Positions 51,003 to 61,061 of a stretch of 64,000 nucleotides of DNA are shown here, piece after piece. The stretch's first letter is position 1. Every line of letters begins with the position of its first letter. Origin of the DNA: Sphingobacteriales bacterium (GTDB taxonomy: Bacteria > Bacteroidota > Bacteroidia > Chitinophagales > UBA2359); the NCBI GenBank assembly GCA_016711285.1, contig JADJTG010000012.1, forward strand, positions 62,001-126,000, in the 5' to 3' direction. Under the pieces are notes generated by a model. It was not told the origin of the DNA. It did no database searches and saw only the letters and a program-made list of their open reading frames with translations. The position numbers and the translations under genes were made by a program.

Positions 51003-51935
51003 TTATAAATCAGATGTTTGCGAATGGAGCATTAACTCAATAAAACAATCCTCAATGCCGGCAGATATGGCTTGTATTTCAGCCTCTCGGATTCCTTCAT
51101 TTTCTAACAGTTGCAATAGTTGATGAGGCGTGGTAGAGTCGGCAAAAGTGATATGGTGGTGTTCGCCGAAAGAAAAAGCACTGTAAATAGAGGGATTGCT
51201 TTTTAAATACTTCAGCAAAGCACTCATATCCTTGCTTTTGATAGCAAATAAAGGACGAGAAAAACCAGCTACGATAGCGGCAGGTGTATTTACTTTCAAA
51301 ATATCGCCGCTTTGAATTAGAGCGATGCGCTCGCACAAGCTCGCCTCGTCCATATAAGGTGTAGAAACCAAAGTTGTAATTCCCTCTTGCCGAATGTGTT
51401 GCAGCATTTCCCAAAATTCCTTGCGGCTTACAGTATCTACACCGGTGGTGGGTTCGTCTAAAAACAGCACTTCGGGGCGATGAATCAAGGCGCAACACAA
51501 GGCAAGTTTTTGTTTCATACCGCCCGACAATTTACCAGCTTTTCTTTTTTTAAAAGGCTCTATCTGCACATAAATATCGCGGATAAGGTCGTAGTTTTTT
51601 TCTACACTCGTATTGAAAACAGTGGCAAAGAAGTTTAAATTTTCTTCCACGGTCAAATCTTGGTACAAAGAAAATTTGCCCGGCATATACCCTACTTTTT
51701 TGCGTATGGCTTTATAATCTTTCACCACATCGGAGCCGTTCACGATGGCTTTACCGCTATCCGGCAGCAGCAAAGTGGTGAGTATGCGAAACAAAGTGCT
51801 TTTGCCTGCTCCGTCAGGTCCTATCAGCCCAAACAATTCTCCTTTTTCTACCGAAAAAGAGATGTTGCGCACGGCTGCCGTTTGGTTTTTGGGGTAAGTT
51901 TTGGAAATATTTTCCAACAATACATCGCTTGCCAT
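51003..51935 (-). CDS. ABC transporter ATP-binding protein (YbhF N-half-like)
   Basis: The 310-residue protein has Walker A GPDGAGKSTLFRIL, signature LSGGMKQKLALCC and Walker B VLFLDEPTTGVD. A C-terminal extension of about 80 residues follows the ATPase domain. With the next gene it equals the two halves of the fused YbhF ATPase, here as separate proteins. It starts 2 bp before (in gene direction after) the HlyD gene's stop. Confidence 0.9.
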   Translation of the reverse strand: MASDVLLENISKTYPKNQTAAVRNISFSVEKGELFGLIGPDGAGKSTLFRILTTLLLPDSGKAIVNGSDVVKDYKAIRKKVGYMPGKFSLYQDLTVEENLNFFATVFNTSVEKNYDLIRDIYVQIEPFKKRKAGKLSGGMKQKLALCCALIHRPEVLFLDEPTTGVDTVSRKEFWEMLQHIRQEGITTLVSTPYMDEASLCERIALIQSGDILKVNTPAAIVAGFSRPLFAIKSKDMSALLKYLKSNPSIYSAFSFGEHHHITFADSTTPHQLLQLLENEGIREAEIQAISAGIEDCFIELMLHSQTSDL

Positions 51936-51937
51936 TC

Positions 51938-52930
51938 TTATTCCTGTTTCAGTTTTATTTCGCCATACATTCCTATTTTATAGTAGCCGTCATTTTTTAC
52001 GGCTATTTTCACGGCATATACCAAATTGGCGCGTTCTTCTTTGGTTTGTATGGTTTTTGGGGTAAATTCGGCTTTGCTGCTTATCCACGTAATGATGCCT
52101 TCGGTGCTTTTGTAGCCGCCGTTGCCATCGTCTGTGAGTACTTCTACTTTTTGGTGGAGGCGTACAGTGGGTAACTGGCTGCCGCTGATGTATGCCCGCA
52201 GGGTTATCGTGGACAGGTCGGCGATTTTATAGAGTGCTTTGCCGAGTGTGGCAAATTCGCCGGAGCGGGCATATTGTGCCAACACGGTGCCGGCGTGCGG
52301 ATTTTTTATCAGTCCTCTGCCGATTTGCTCATCAATGACGGCGATTTTCTTTTCGGTGGGCTCTATTTCGCTCAAAATTCCCCTATTTTGTAAGGATACA
52401 TTGTCTTTGGCGGCAGAAATTTGGGTATTGAGTACTTTTATTTGCTCCTGCGCCGCCGCAATTTGTTTTTGCAATACCGCTTGCTGCCCGTTGAGGTCGT
52501 CTAATTGTTTGCGCGGCACGGCATCGGCATTGACCAAATTTTGGGTGCGGCGGATTTCTTTTTCCAACACCGCCAATTGTTGGTTCAAAGTAGCAATTTG
52601 TGCCTTTTGCGTAGCTATTTGCGATTCCAACACAGCAATTTGCGGGGCAGCTTGGTTGGTTTTGTTTTTAATGGCATTGACGGCAGCTTTGGTTTGCTCT
52701 TTTTGTACCTGCAATCCCGTCACATCTATCGCTCCTATAATGGTATCGGCAGGCAGCGTTTGTCCTTCTTCAATATTCAGGGCGATTATTTTACCGCTTT
52801 GCTCGGCACTTACCATTATTTCATCTGCCTCAAAAGTTCCCGAAGCATCAAACTGTGCTTTTTCTTTTTTACACGAAACTTGGGTGAGCAATATCGCGCA
52901 CGCCATCAAAAAAAGGTATATTGTTTTCAT
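51938..52930 (-). CDS. HlyD-family periplasmic adaptor lipoprotein (YbhG-like)
   Basis: The 330-residue protein has a lipoprotein signal (LLTQVSCKK, lipobox Cys20). The biotinyl-lipoyl half-motif FEADEIMVSAEQSGKI follows. A long alpha-helical hairpin with alternating Q and A (about 75-195) and then a beta-barrel part (VLAQYARSGEFATLGKALYKIAD) complete it. It would bridge the ABC exporter and the TolC-like channel. Confidence 0.9.
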   Translation of the reverse strand: MKTIYLFLMACAILLTQVSCKKEKAQFDASGTFEADEIMVSAEQSGKIIALNIEEGQTLPADTIIGAIDVTGLQVQKEQTKAAVNAIKNKTNQAAPQIAVLESQIATQKAQIATLNQQLAVLEKEIRRTQNLVNADAVPRKQLDDLNGQQAVLQKQIAAAQEQIKVLNTQISAAKDNVSLQNRGILSEIEPTEKKIAVIDEQIGRGLIKNPHAGTVLAQYARSGEFATLGKALYKIADLSTITLRAYISGSQLPTVRLHQKVEVLTDDGNGGYKSTEGIITWISSKAEFTPKTIQTKEERANLVYAVKIAVKNDGYYKIGMYGEIKLKQE

Positions 52931-52957
52931 AAAATTGATGTATTTTTTAAAAAAATG

Positions 52958-54307
52958 TTATTCGCCTTTGGTATTCTTAAGGTTTTGTATTGCCATTAAC
53001 AATTGAATTTGATGCAATAGCAAATTTTGTTTAACTTGCTCTTCCGCATTCAGGTAGGTGATATAATCTAAAGAAGTGATGATGCCGTTTTCTAATTGTG
53101 CGGCGGCAGTTTGTTTTATTTTTTGGCGCAAATCAATGGCTTCTTGGTCGCTATTAATGAGGTTTTGGTACTTAACAATTTCGTTGTATTGCTGTTGGGC
53201 AACGACTTGTGTATTGAGCAAAAAAGTTGATTGTTGCAATTCAATAGCTTGTGCATTGCTTTGCAAAATAGCCTTGTCGTTTTTGGCAGTGTACCACGCA
53301 CTCAAGTTCCAATTCAGGCGCAAGCCGCCGATGTAGTAAGCACTCATATCATTGTTGAGCATATTGAGGGCGGGTCTGCCCAAACCTCCTTGCAGAAATA
53401 AGCCTACTTTGGGTATGTAGCGGTTTTTGATTTGCTGCAATTGCACGTCAATGATGCTTTTTTGTAAGGCATAAAGCGACATTTCGGGTCGTTTCATAAA
53501 AAAAGCAGTAGTATTTATTTCTTCGGGCGAAGTCTTTACAAAAACGGTGCTGTCGTTGATGCTTTGCTGTATGAAAATTTCCAGCACATCGGCGGCACTC
53601 TTGCGGTTGGCTTGCAATTCAATAATGCGCTGGTCTATTTTCAGCAATTCGGCACGCAGCAGGTCGGCATTCATTTGTGTAGCTGTTCCATTGCTCACGG
53701 CGGCGTTTATTTTTTTGAGATTGGCTTGCAGGTCGCTCGCCGAAAGACGGGCTTGCTCCATTTGTGCATCTGCCAGCAACACTCCAAAAAACAACTGACT
53801 GATACGGTCTTTGAGTTTGTGCAGTTCTACGCGCACCTTTTGTTGTTCGGCGGCGGTATTGGCTTTGATGCTCTCTTTTTGTTGGTGCACATTGTTCTTT
53901 TCGGTAAGCGGCTGATATATTTCGGCATATAATTTATATTGGTCTTTGCTCAACCCCTCTATTTGCATTCCGGGCAAGCTAATAGGAATACTCGTTACTT
54001 CTGACTGATAAGTGGCTTGTCCGGCTATATTGAATTGCGGAAAATTTCCTTTGGCGGCATTTTCCAAACTATAATTTTTGGTGTTTTCCAATAGTTCAAT
54101 CTGACGGATAAGCGGATAATTATTTTCGGCTAACGTGTAGCATTGCTCCAAGGTAAGTTGTGTACTCCCCATCTCCTGCCCCGTTGCCTTTTGCAATATT
54201 AATAACGGCAGCAGCAGCAGCATTATACTGCGATAATGTCCCGACCAAGCGGTGAATGTTCGCCACCATACTATACCATATTGATAAATAAATGAATTGT
54301 GCATCAT
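52958..54307 (-). CDS. TolC-family outer-membrane efflux protein
   Basis: The 449-residue protein has two OEP domains. The conserved LTLEQCYTLAENNYPLI opens the mature part and a similar pattern (QQKESIKANTAAEQQK) recurs. The printed start MMHNSFIYQYG gives a long leader before the hydrophobic signal (IMLLLLPLLILQKATGQ); an internal ATG at 54223 may be used instead. The TetR-type operator ends 16 bp upstream of the printed start. This is the outer-membrane exit of the efflux operon. Confidence 0.9.
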   Translation of the reverse strand: MMHNSFIYQYGIVWWRTFTAWSGHYRSIMLLLLPLLILQKATGQEMGSTQLTLEQCYTLAENNYPLIRQIELLENTKNYSLENAAKGNFPQFNIAGQATYQSEVTSIPISLPGMQIEGLSKDQYKLYAEIYQPLTEKNNVHQQKESIKANTAAEQQKVRVELHKLKDRISQLFFGVLLADAQMEQARLSASDLQANLKKINAAVSNGTATQMNADLLRAELLKIDQRIIELQANRKSAADVLEIFIQQSINDSTVFVKTSPEEINTTAFFMKRPEMSLYALQKSIIDVQLQQIKNRYIPKVGLFLQGGLGRPALNMLNNDMSAYYIGGLRLNWNLSAWYTAKNDKAILQSNAQAIELQQSTFLLNTQVVAQQQYNEIVKYQNLINSDQEAIDLRQKIKQTAAAQLENGIITSLDYITYLNAEEQVKQNLLLHQIQLLMAIQNLKNTKGE

Positions 54308-54323
54308 ATTTTTTATTCTATTG

Positions 54324-54343
54324 TTTTAATCATCTGTTTAAAA
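54324..54343. promoter_or_regulatory. Operator-like quasi-palindrome in front of tolC
   Basis: TTTTAATCATCTGTTTAAAA fits TTTTAAnCAnnTGnTTAAAA, a symmetric pattern. A second copy lies at 55034-55053 upstream of the TetR gene. It is placed between the tetR stop and the tolC start. Confidence 0.7.
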
Positions 54344-54357
54344 TGGCAACAAAAAAA

Positions 54358-54978
54358 TCAGTTTGTTGCTGCCAGCAAAGTGGCTATCCACTGCGGGATA
54401 AGTTGCTTGCGCTCCTGCATCAACTTTTTAAAATCAGCAGTATTGCAGATATTAGCACCGATGAACACAGGGCGTGCCACAAACGGAAATACCACCATTC
54501 CCGCCAAATTCAACAAAAAATGTAAAGGCTGTATATTTTGATGCATTATACCCACCTGCACGGCGGCAGCAAATTGTCGTACAAATAAGGTTTCGGCGAT
54601 TTTACCGGCTATATTCAGTTTAGCAAGGAACTCCTTCGAGTTATTTTTGGCTTCGGAGATGATAAATAAAGGAATGTCGGGGTTGGCAGAAAAAGAATCA
54701 ATATAATGCTCTACGATGCGGGAGAGTTTTTGATGGAAGTCAGTATTTCCGTCATTTAAAATCAGCAGTAAAGAACCAAAGAAACTGTTGAGGGTTTCGA
54801 GCATAATAATATCGTATAGTTTCTTTTTGCTGCGAAAATAATAATTCAGTAAAGCCAAATTAATGCCTGCCGCTTGTGCAATATCGCGGGTTTTGGTGGC
54901 ATCAAATCCTTTTTCGTGAAAAATTTTTCGCGCCGCTTCTTTTATTTTTTGCTCGGTATCTAATTCAGAAATAGTCAT
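54358..54978 (-). CDS. TetR/AcrR-family repressor of the efflux operon
   Basis: The 206-residue protein begins with a TetR DNA-binding domain (EQKIKEAARKIFHEKGFDA, then TKTRDIAQAAGINLALLNYYF, the helix-turn-helix). The C-terminal ligand domain is typical in length. As first gene of the operon it probably represses itself and the exporter. The shared 20 bp palindrome supports this. In Escherichia coli the related regulator CecR (YbiH) stands first in the ybhGFSR operon. Confidence 0.9.
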   Translation of the reverse strand: MTISELDTEQKIKEAARKIFHEKGFDATKTRDIAQAAGINLALLNYYFRSKKKLYDIIMLETLNSFFGSLLLILNDGNTDFHQKLSRIVEHYIDSFSANPDIPLFIISEAKNNSKEFLAKLNIAGKIAETLFVRQFAAAVQVGIMHQNIQPLHFLLNLAGMVVFPFVARPVFIGANICNTADFKKLMQERKQLIPQWIATLLAATN

Positions 54979-55010
54979 AACGACTCATTGGTTTATTCAA
55001 AAATCAGGTG

Positions 55011-55018
55011 CAAAGATA
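55011..55018 (-). promoter_or_regulatory. -7 promoter element of the tetR operon (TATCTTTG)
   Basis: The minus strand reads ATATCTTTGCACC, 33 bp before the tetR start. The operator begins 16 bp further upstream, over the expected -33 position. Confidence 0.55.
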
Positions 55019-55033
55019 TTATTTGTTTTTATG

Positions 55034-55053
55034 TTTTAATCATTTGTTTAAAA
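55034..55053. promoter_or_regulatory. Operator-like quasi-palindrome upstream of tetR
   Basis: TTTTAATCATTTGTTTAAAA differs from the copy before tolC at one central base only. It covers the region where the -33 element of the tetR promoter should be, suited for repression. Confidence 0.7.
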
Positions 55054-55193
55054 ATATCATTTAATCTTTTATTTCTTTAAGAAAGAAAAACAGATTGCCG
55101 CCGATGAGAGAAATCAGAATAGTTTTTGTGTAATATATTTTATCATTATTTTGAATTTATTAAAATCACTGTTTCATTTTTTCATTTCTTTTT

Positions 55194-55201
55194 TATCTTT
55201 G
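55194..55201 (+). promoter_or_regulatory. -7 promoter element (TATCTTTG)
   Basis: It matches TAnnTTTG on the plus strand, 66 bp before the ATG of the GH13 gene. Confidence 0.5.
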
Positions 55202-55267
55202 GGCTGAACGCTAACGATATTCGTTTGTTGGTTGATGTATTATATCTATATTTTTTACTTTTTTTAG

Positions 55268-58082
55268 ATGATGATAAAACATTTTTTCTTTTGTTTGCTG
55301 TGCCTCCTCATCAGCTCCGGCTATGCAGCAGCACAAGTGCTCACGGCTACGCCGGCTTTTCCTTCGCCCACACAGCCGTTCACATTTTATTTTGATGCCA
55401 CGCAAGGCAACGGCGGACTTGCCGATTGCAACTGTGAGGTGTATTTGCACACCGGTGTTATCACGAATTTGAGTACAAGCCAAAGCGATTGGAAACATAG
55501 TTACAACTTGGGGCAGCAACGACCCCACTTACAAAATGACCAAAGTAAGCGACAATGTGTACAGCTATACCATATATAATGCAATGGAATTTTATGGCGT
55601 TCCCGAAACCGAAACGATTCAAAAACTGGCTTTGGTGTTTCGCAACGCAAACGGCAGTCAGGAAGGGAAAGACGTAGGAAACGCCGACATCTATTTGCAG
55701 ATATATGAGCAGGGGCTGTATGCCTCTTTCACCATTCCGGGGGCTTACGAATCTTTTTCGTCCCTTAACCAAACCGTCACCATTGCCGCCGAAAGTTCGC
55801 AACCCGCCACTTTGGAATTGTATCTCAACAACAGCCTCCTGCAAAGTGCCGCCAATGCCCAAAACATGGAGTATTTCTTCACGCCCACCGAAGCCGGACA
55901 TTATTATTTTAAAATGAAAGCCTCCACCGCCGATGCCATTGCTGAAGATTCGGCGCATGTGGTGGTGCAGGGCGAAGTGCCGATTGCCGAGTTGCCGCTC
56001 AACGTGCGCGACGGTGTAAATTATATCAGCGACAACAGCGTCATTTTATCTTTATACGCTCCCGACAAAAATTTTGTGTATGTAGTGGGCGATTTTAATA
56101 ATTGGGAGTTGCACCCTTCGGGCTTTATGAACCGCACCCCCGAAGGCGACCGCTATTGGCTGCAAATCGACAACTTAGAAGCCGGAAAAGCCTACGCCTA
56201 CCAATATTTTATAGACGGCAGCATCAAAGTCGCCGACCCTTATTCCGAGTTGGTACTCGACCCTTTCAATGACGGCTACATCTCCGAAAGCACTTTTCCC
56301 GATATGCCCGCTTATCCGGTCGGAAAAACCAACGGCATAGCGAGTGTGCTGCAAACCGCACAAACGCCCTACCAATGGAGCAGTACCGATTTTCAACGCC
56401 CCGCCCCCGCACAACTCAACGTTTACGAACTCTTAATCCGCGATTTTGTCACCGACCACGATTATCAGTCTTTGATAGATTCACTACATTATCTCAAAAA
56501 TTTAGGCATCAACGCCGTAGAGCTGATGCCTGTTACCGAATTTGAAGGCAATATCAGTTGGGGCTATAATATTTCGTATGCAATGGCTTTGGATAAATAT
56601 TACGGCACTAAAAACAAATTTAAAGAATTGATAGACAGTTGCCACGCCAACGGCATGGCTGTTATTATGGATATGGTACTCAATCATCATTTTGGTCAAA
56701 ATTCTTTGGTGCAAATGTATCCTTTGGCAGATAACCCTTGGTTTAATGAAGTAGCTACTCACGATTTCAATGTAGGTTATGATTTCAACCACGAAAGCCC
56801 CGCCACCAGAACATACAGCAAGCGCATTATGGAGTATTGGTTGGAGGAATATCACATTGATGGCTATCGTTTTGACTTATCCAAAGGATTTACGCAAAAA
56901 CCCACCCTCGGCAATGTAGGATTGTGGGGGCAATACGATGCCTCGCGCATAGCTATCTGGAAAGAATACGCCGACTTTATGTGGAGCGTAGAGCCGGATT
57001 GCTATGTAATTTTGGAGCATTTTGCCGACAACAGCGAAGAAAAAGAACTTACCAACTACGGCATGATGGTATGGGGCAATTTTAATCACGCTTTTTCGGA
57101 AACATCAAAAGGCTATGTGAATGGCGTTGATTTTTCGTGGTTGTATTACAAAAACCGCAACTTCAATAATCCCGCATCAGTGGGCTATATGGAAAGCCAC
57201 GACGAAGAGCGCGTCATGTATCGTTGTGCGCAGGAGGGCTTGGCTTCGGGCAATTATAATGTAAAAGAAACCGCAGTAGCATTAGAGCGCATCAAACTCG
57301 CCGCCGCTTTGTTTTTCAGCGTGCCGGGACCTAAAATGATTTGGCAATTCGGCGAATTAGGCTACGATTATTCCATTAATTACAACGGGCGCACAGGTCC
57401 GAAACCCATTCGTTGGGATTACTATTTTGAAAATGAACGCCGCGCTTCCGTAAATCAGATGTTTGGCGAAATGATGAATTTGCGCAATAATTATGCACCT
57501 TTCCGCGAAGGCGATGCCACTATTGACTTAAGCGGCAGTTTGAAAAAAATCAGCCTCCTGCACCCCGATTTTGACGTGCATGTACTGGCAAATGTGGCAA
57601 TTATAGACAAAAACGAAGAAGCCGAGTTTCCGCACGGCGGCTGGTGGTACGAGTGGTTGAGCGGCGATAGTATAGAAGTAAGCAATGTGGATATGTTTTT
57701 GGCTTTCAATGAAGGGGAGTTTCGCATTTATACCACACAAAAATTGCCGCCGCCGCCCGCCGATTTGGTAGATTTGGCAGTGTATAACCCCACCATAGAA
57801 CCCACACACTGGAATTTACACATCAGCCCTAATCCGGCGACAGACAAGGAGCCACTCCATATAACGTTCAGCACAGAACGCCCCGAAAATATCAGTCTCG
57901 AACTCTACAACAGCGAAGGGCGTAAAGTGGCGCATATTGCCGATTTTACGGCAGCAAGCGGCACACATACACACCGTTGGCAGCCTTTGGGATACGGCAA
58001 TACGCCTCTGCCAATAGGCATATATTTTGTCGTTATCAACGGCGAGCAATATTACAGTGCCGTACCGATAGTAAAACAATAA
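55268..58082 (+). CDS. Secreted GH13 (alpha-amylase family) enzyme with T9SS sorting tail, frameshifted near the start
   Basis: A signal peptide (1-23, ending AAAQ) and N-terminal beta domains are followed by a CBM48-like domain (VYVVGDFNNWELHPSGF). The GH13 barrel has all four conserved regions: DMVLNHHFG, DGYRFDLSKGF (nucleophile Asp), VILEHFADN (acid/base Glu) and YMESHDEERV. The type A tail is HISPNPATD ... PIGIYFVV. The frames join near 55493-55500: the first leaves at SDWKH and the second resumes as TTWGSNDPTYKMTKV. It is predicted to be exported by T9SS and to act on starch-like glucans outside the cell. The slip here is not in a homopolymer. Confidence 0.9.
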
Positions 58083-58100
58083 ATGTACAACAAAAAAACA

Positions 58101-58331
58101 CTATAAATCGCGGATATTATTGGAGCGAAAAGAGCCGATATAATTGCGTAAATTTAACCAAAAAGCTAAAATAAGGTATATAATCAAAGGCGACCAATTG
58201 CTGATAAAAGTGGTATAAATGAAAAAAAGGCGCACCTGAGCAGAAGCAATTCCTATTTTTTCACCCAAATACGAACAAACTCCGAAAGCTTTCGGTTCAA
58301 TGTATTCGCGTATTTTTTCAACAGATTCCAT
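58101..58331 (-). CDS. PspC-domain small membrane protein
   Basis: The 76-residue protein has the PspC pattern FGVCSYLGEKIGIASAQVRLFF, then a membrane helix (SPLIIYLILAFWL). Phage-shock protein C family members sense membrane stress or act as small inner-membrane regulators. It converges with the GH13 gene, with 18 bp between stops. Confidence 0.85.
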   Translation of the reverse strand: MESVEKIREYIEPKAFGVCSYLGEKIGIASAQVRLFFIYTTFISNWSPLIIYLILAFWLNLRNYIGSFRSNNIRDL

Positions 58332-58476
58332 ATTCAGATTCTCTACATTATATATAACAATACGGACTTGCTACAAAATTAAATATTTTCTCTTTTATAC
58401 ACCATAAAAAATATTTTAATAAAAAAAAAAACATTCACGATTTAATCATACTTGAAAAAAATTTAAATTATTTGTA

Positions 58477-59138
58477 ATGATATTAAGAAAAAAACACCAT
58501 ATTGCGAGCTGGATAATGATAGCCCTGATAAGTGTGGTTGCCTGCAAAAACACACCTGCCGAAACTGCCACACCACCTGCCGCTGCTGCCACTACCACCA
58601 ATTCCAACGAAGCAGTCCCCGCTCCTGCTGCTGCACCGACAACAACAACCGCCGCCGCCACAACGCCGACCACCGCCGATGCCACCCAAATACAATGGAT
58701 AAGCCCCGAACAATTGGAAGCCGCCGCTCAAAAAGAGCCGCGTAAAGTATTGGTAGATTTATACACAGATTGGTGCGGTTGGTGTAAAAAATTAGACAAA
58801 CAAACTTTTTCGCACCCGCATATCGGCAATTATGTCAATCAAAAATTTTATGCCGTAAAAATGAATGCCGAAAACCCGAATGATATTACTTTCAAAGGAC
58901 AAACGTATCACTTTCGTCCTGCCGGAGGGGGCGGGGGCCACGGGGGCGTGGTCTGGGGGGGGGGGGGCAGGGGCCCCCCTACCGTAGCTTTTTTAGACGA
59001 AAACTACAACGCATCAATGCTTTTGCGGGTTTTCGTATGCCAGCGCAATTCGATGCCCTGCTCAAATACATCGGCGAAAATCATTATCAAAAACAATCTT
59101 TTGACGCTTTTTCCGCCGGTTTTAAATCGGAAATTTAG
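58477..59138 (+). CDS. Thioredoxin-like lipoprotein (damaged sequence)
   Basis: The lipoprotein signal has ISVVACKN (Cys23). A long alanine/threonine/proline linker (27-68) leads to a thioredoxin domain with VDLYTDWCGWCKKLDKQTF (CGWC redox site). The part around 58925-58980 is an abnormal G-rich stretch that gives GGGGGHGGVVWGGGGRG in place of the expected loop before YPTVAFLDE. After that a missing C near 59010 changes frame. With it the protein continues INAFAGFRMPAQFDALLKYI and ends FKSEI at TAG (59136-59138). That TAG is formed with the first base of an IS5-like element. Confidence 0.75.
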
Positions 59139-60109
59139 AAGTTGTTTAGGTTTTTTTTTTGACCAATTTGCGAATAAAAATAGCAATAAAAGCAATTAGT
59201 GAAAGTGAAGTCCAATTTCGGGAGGAGGTTTCAAAACGGATTAAAAGGGCTTTAAAACTGTCCATCCAAGCGTTTGCGTGTTCAATAACCGACCTATTTT
59301 TATAAAGTTGTTCATCAAAGATGTGCGTTCCGTCTTGATAGGGTTCTTCGTTTTTGTTAGCACCGTTGCGCGGGTTGGGTTTGACATTGGCAAAGATGCC
59401 TTCTTGTTCGCAGGCTTTAGAAAAAAGACAGACTGTCAAATCCGGGGTCTGCATTTAAAAACAGCCCTTCTAAAGAGATACCCGCCTCTTTTAACATAGC
59501 ACATACTTCTTAAAAAGGGCTTCTATTTGGTACAAGTCGTGATGTTGTCCTTCTTGCGGACTCGCCATTGCCAACAAATTCAAATCCCCAGGTTTTTTCC
59601 CTTGTTTTTTCCTTTTTTTTTCCCAGGCTTTTCGCCCCTGATACCCCACCGCTTGTCCGCCTCGCTTTACGGGCGTATGGCTGCCATCAAATTCAACACT
59701 AGACATATCCAAAAATTGGCACTTAGATCGGAGCAAATTTACCCAAGCCTTGCGCCAACAACCCAATTTTGACCAATTATTGAAATGTTGAAACACACTG
59801 TTCCAACTAAAATCAGCAACAGAAAAAAGGATCCCATCGGTAATTTCCGCCGCTGGCAGCCTGTTTTTAAGCGATATAGAATAGCCATAACGATGTCTTC
59901 TATAGGAATCTTGATTTTTGGACCCCGACTACCCAATATTAAATGCGGAACTATCCATTTTTTTACAATATCTTTGCTTAGTACACTCATCTTTGTTGAT
60001 TTTTTATGATTTAGTAACCACAAAGATCTAACAGAATGAGTGTATTTTTTTTAAATTATGCCTTTTTTTCTGCTCTTATTCCCTGTTTTATGAAACTCTA
60101 AACAACTTC
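59138..60109 (-). mobile_element. IS5-family insertion sequence
   Basis: The element is about 972 bp. Its inverted ends read GAAGTTGTTTAG at both termini, and TTA is duplicated on each side (59135-59137 and 60110-60112). A TNA target fits the IS5 family. It sits exactly on the stop codon of the thioredoxin-like gene: the original TAA became TAG. Confidence 0.85.
59146..59990 (-). pseudogene. IS5-family transposase in three frame segments
   Basis: The N-terminal segment MSVLSKDIVKKWIVPHLIL with AILYRLKTGCQ is the DUF4096-type start. The middle has SVEFDGSHTPVKRGGQAVGYQGRK (first catalytic Asp) and a QEGQHHDLYQI block. The end has GIFANVKPNPRN and NRSVIEHANAWMDSFKALLIRFE (catalytic Glu). Segments join if one T is added in the CTTTTTT run at about 59830 and one A near 59508, with a third slip near 59430. 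Whether this is a dead copy or consensus error is open. Confidence 0.8.
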
Positions 60110-60131
60110 TTAATTATTAGGAGAAATTATA

Positions 60132-61019
60132 TCAATGCTCCAAATGCGCTTTTGCCACCTGAAATGCAGTTTTGTTGTCGCTGCTGCCATGCACTACGGC
60201 TACGATTTCGCAATTATCCAAATTCCAGGCAGAAGACACATTTTTGATGCGTAAATTGCGAATAACACGCTGTCCGGCGGGTTTTTCTGCATTGCTGCCC
60301 ACCAACAACACACCCTGCGCCGGTGTGAGCATCGCCCGCACTACATGACGATGCACATAATTGACATCTATCACTTCACCCGGAAATTCCTGCGCATCGG
60401 TGATATTATCTTCCGTAAGATATACACTCAATTTTACATCTTCGCTCACGGCTTGCGTAAAATCTATCTGCACCTGCGCCCATATTGCGGCAGAGTCGGC
60501 TTCGTAGCCGCTTTCGTTGATGCTCACATTGATGGGTGTGGCTACCGCCAAACGGCTTTCTACATAAGGCTGCCAAGGAGCATTTTGATACAATGCTATA
60601 TCAAAAATATCGTCAAATTTAAAGCGGTCTATCACCACTGCCGGCAAACCGAACACATTAAAATACGACAACAAAGTTGATGCTTCGGGTGTGCGAAAAT
60701 CTTGCGTACTGCTCCCTGCTATGGGTTCTGCCAGATTGGTGGTGTGCAAGGTCACCGACACCACTTTTTCTTCGCCCAAAGCCGCTTTGATGCTTGCTAT
60801 TTCGGCAGCACCATCGGGGCAATTCACACATTTTACGCCCGAAAACTCCTCCATCAGCACTTTTTTTTCTTGTGGCGTGGCAATTTCGCTTTCAAGGCTC
60901 ACCACTTCTGCGGGTAAATTGTTGGTAGGTACGCTCAGGTCTATAAAAGGTGCTTTTTCTTCACAAGCAACCATACCCAAACAAAGAGCAAGCAATAAAA
61001 AGTTTTTTTTGAAGTGCAT
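60132..61019 (-). CDS. Omp28-related outer-membrane lipoprotein
   Basis: The 295-residue protein has a lipoprotein signal (LGMVACEEK). A thioredoxin-like domain follows with EEFSGVKCVNCPDGAAEI (CVNC motif), FGLPAVVIDRF and a C-terminal beta domain (VRAMLTPAQGVLL). This fits the Omp28-related group of Bacteroidota, which are surface or periplasmic lipoproteins of poorly known function. The frame is intact. A TATATTTG element lies upstream. Confidence 0.85.
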   Translation of the reverse strand: MHFKKNFLLLALCLGMVACEEKAPFIDLSVPTNNLPAEVVSLESEIATPQEKKVLMEEFSGVKCVNCPDGAAEIASIKAALGEEKVVSVTLHTTNLAEPIAGSSTQDFRTPEASTLLSYFNVFGLPAVVIDRFKFDDIFDIALYQNAPWQPYVESRLAVATPINVSINESGYEADSAAIWAQVQIDFTQAVSEDVKLSVYLTEDNITDAQEFPGEVIDVNYVHRHVVRAMLTPAQGVLLVGSNAEKPAGQRVIRNLRIKNVSSAWNLDNCEIVAVVHGSSDNKTAFQVAKAHLEH

Positions 61020-61053
61020 ATACAGAAATGATTGGAGGTATAAAATAGAGTTA

Positions 61054-61061
61054 CAAATATA
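61054..61061 (-). promoter_or_regulatory. -7 promoter element (TATATTTG)
   Basis: The minus strand reads TATATTTGTAAC, 35 bp before the start of the Omp28-like gene. Confidence 0.45.

Noticed and set aside
59278..60009. Plus-strand frames over the IS5-like element
   Set aside because: The minus strand carries the recognisable transposase segments; the plus frames have no known pattern.
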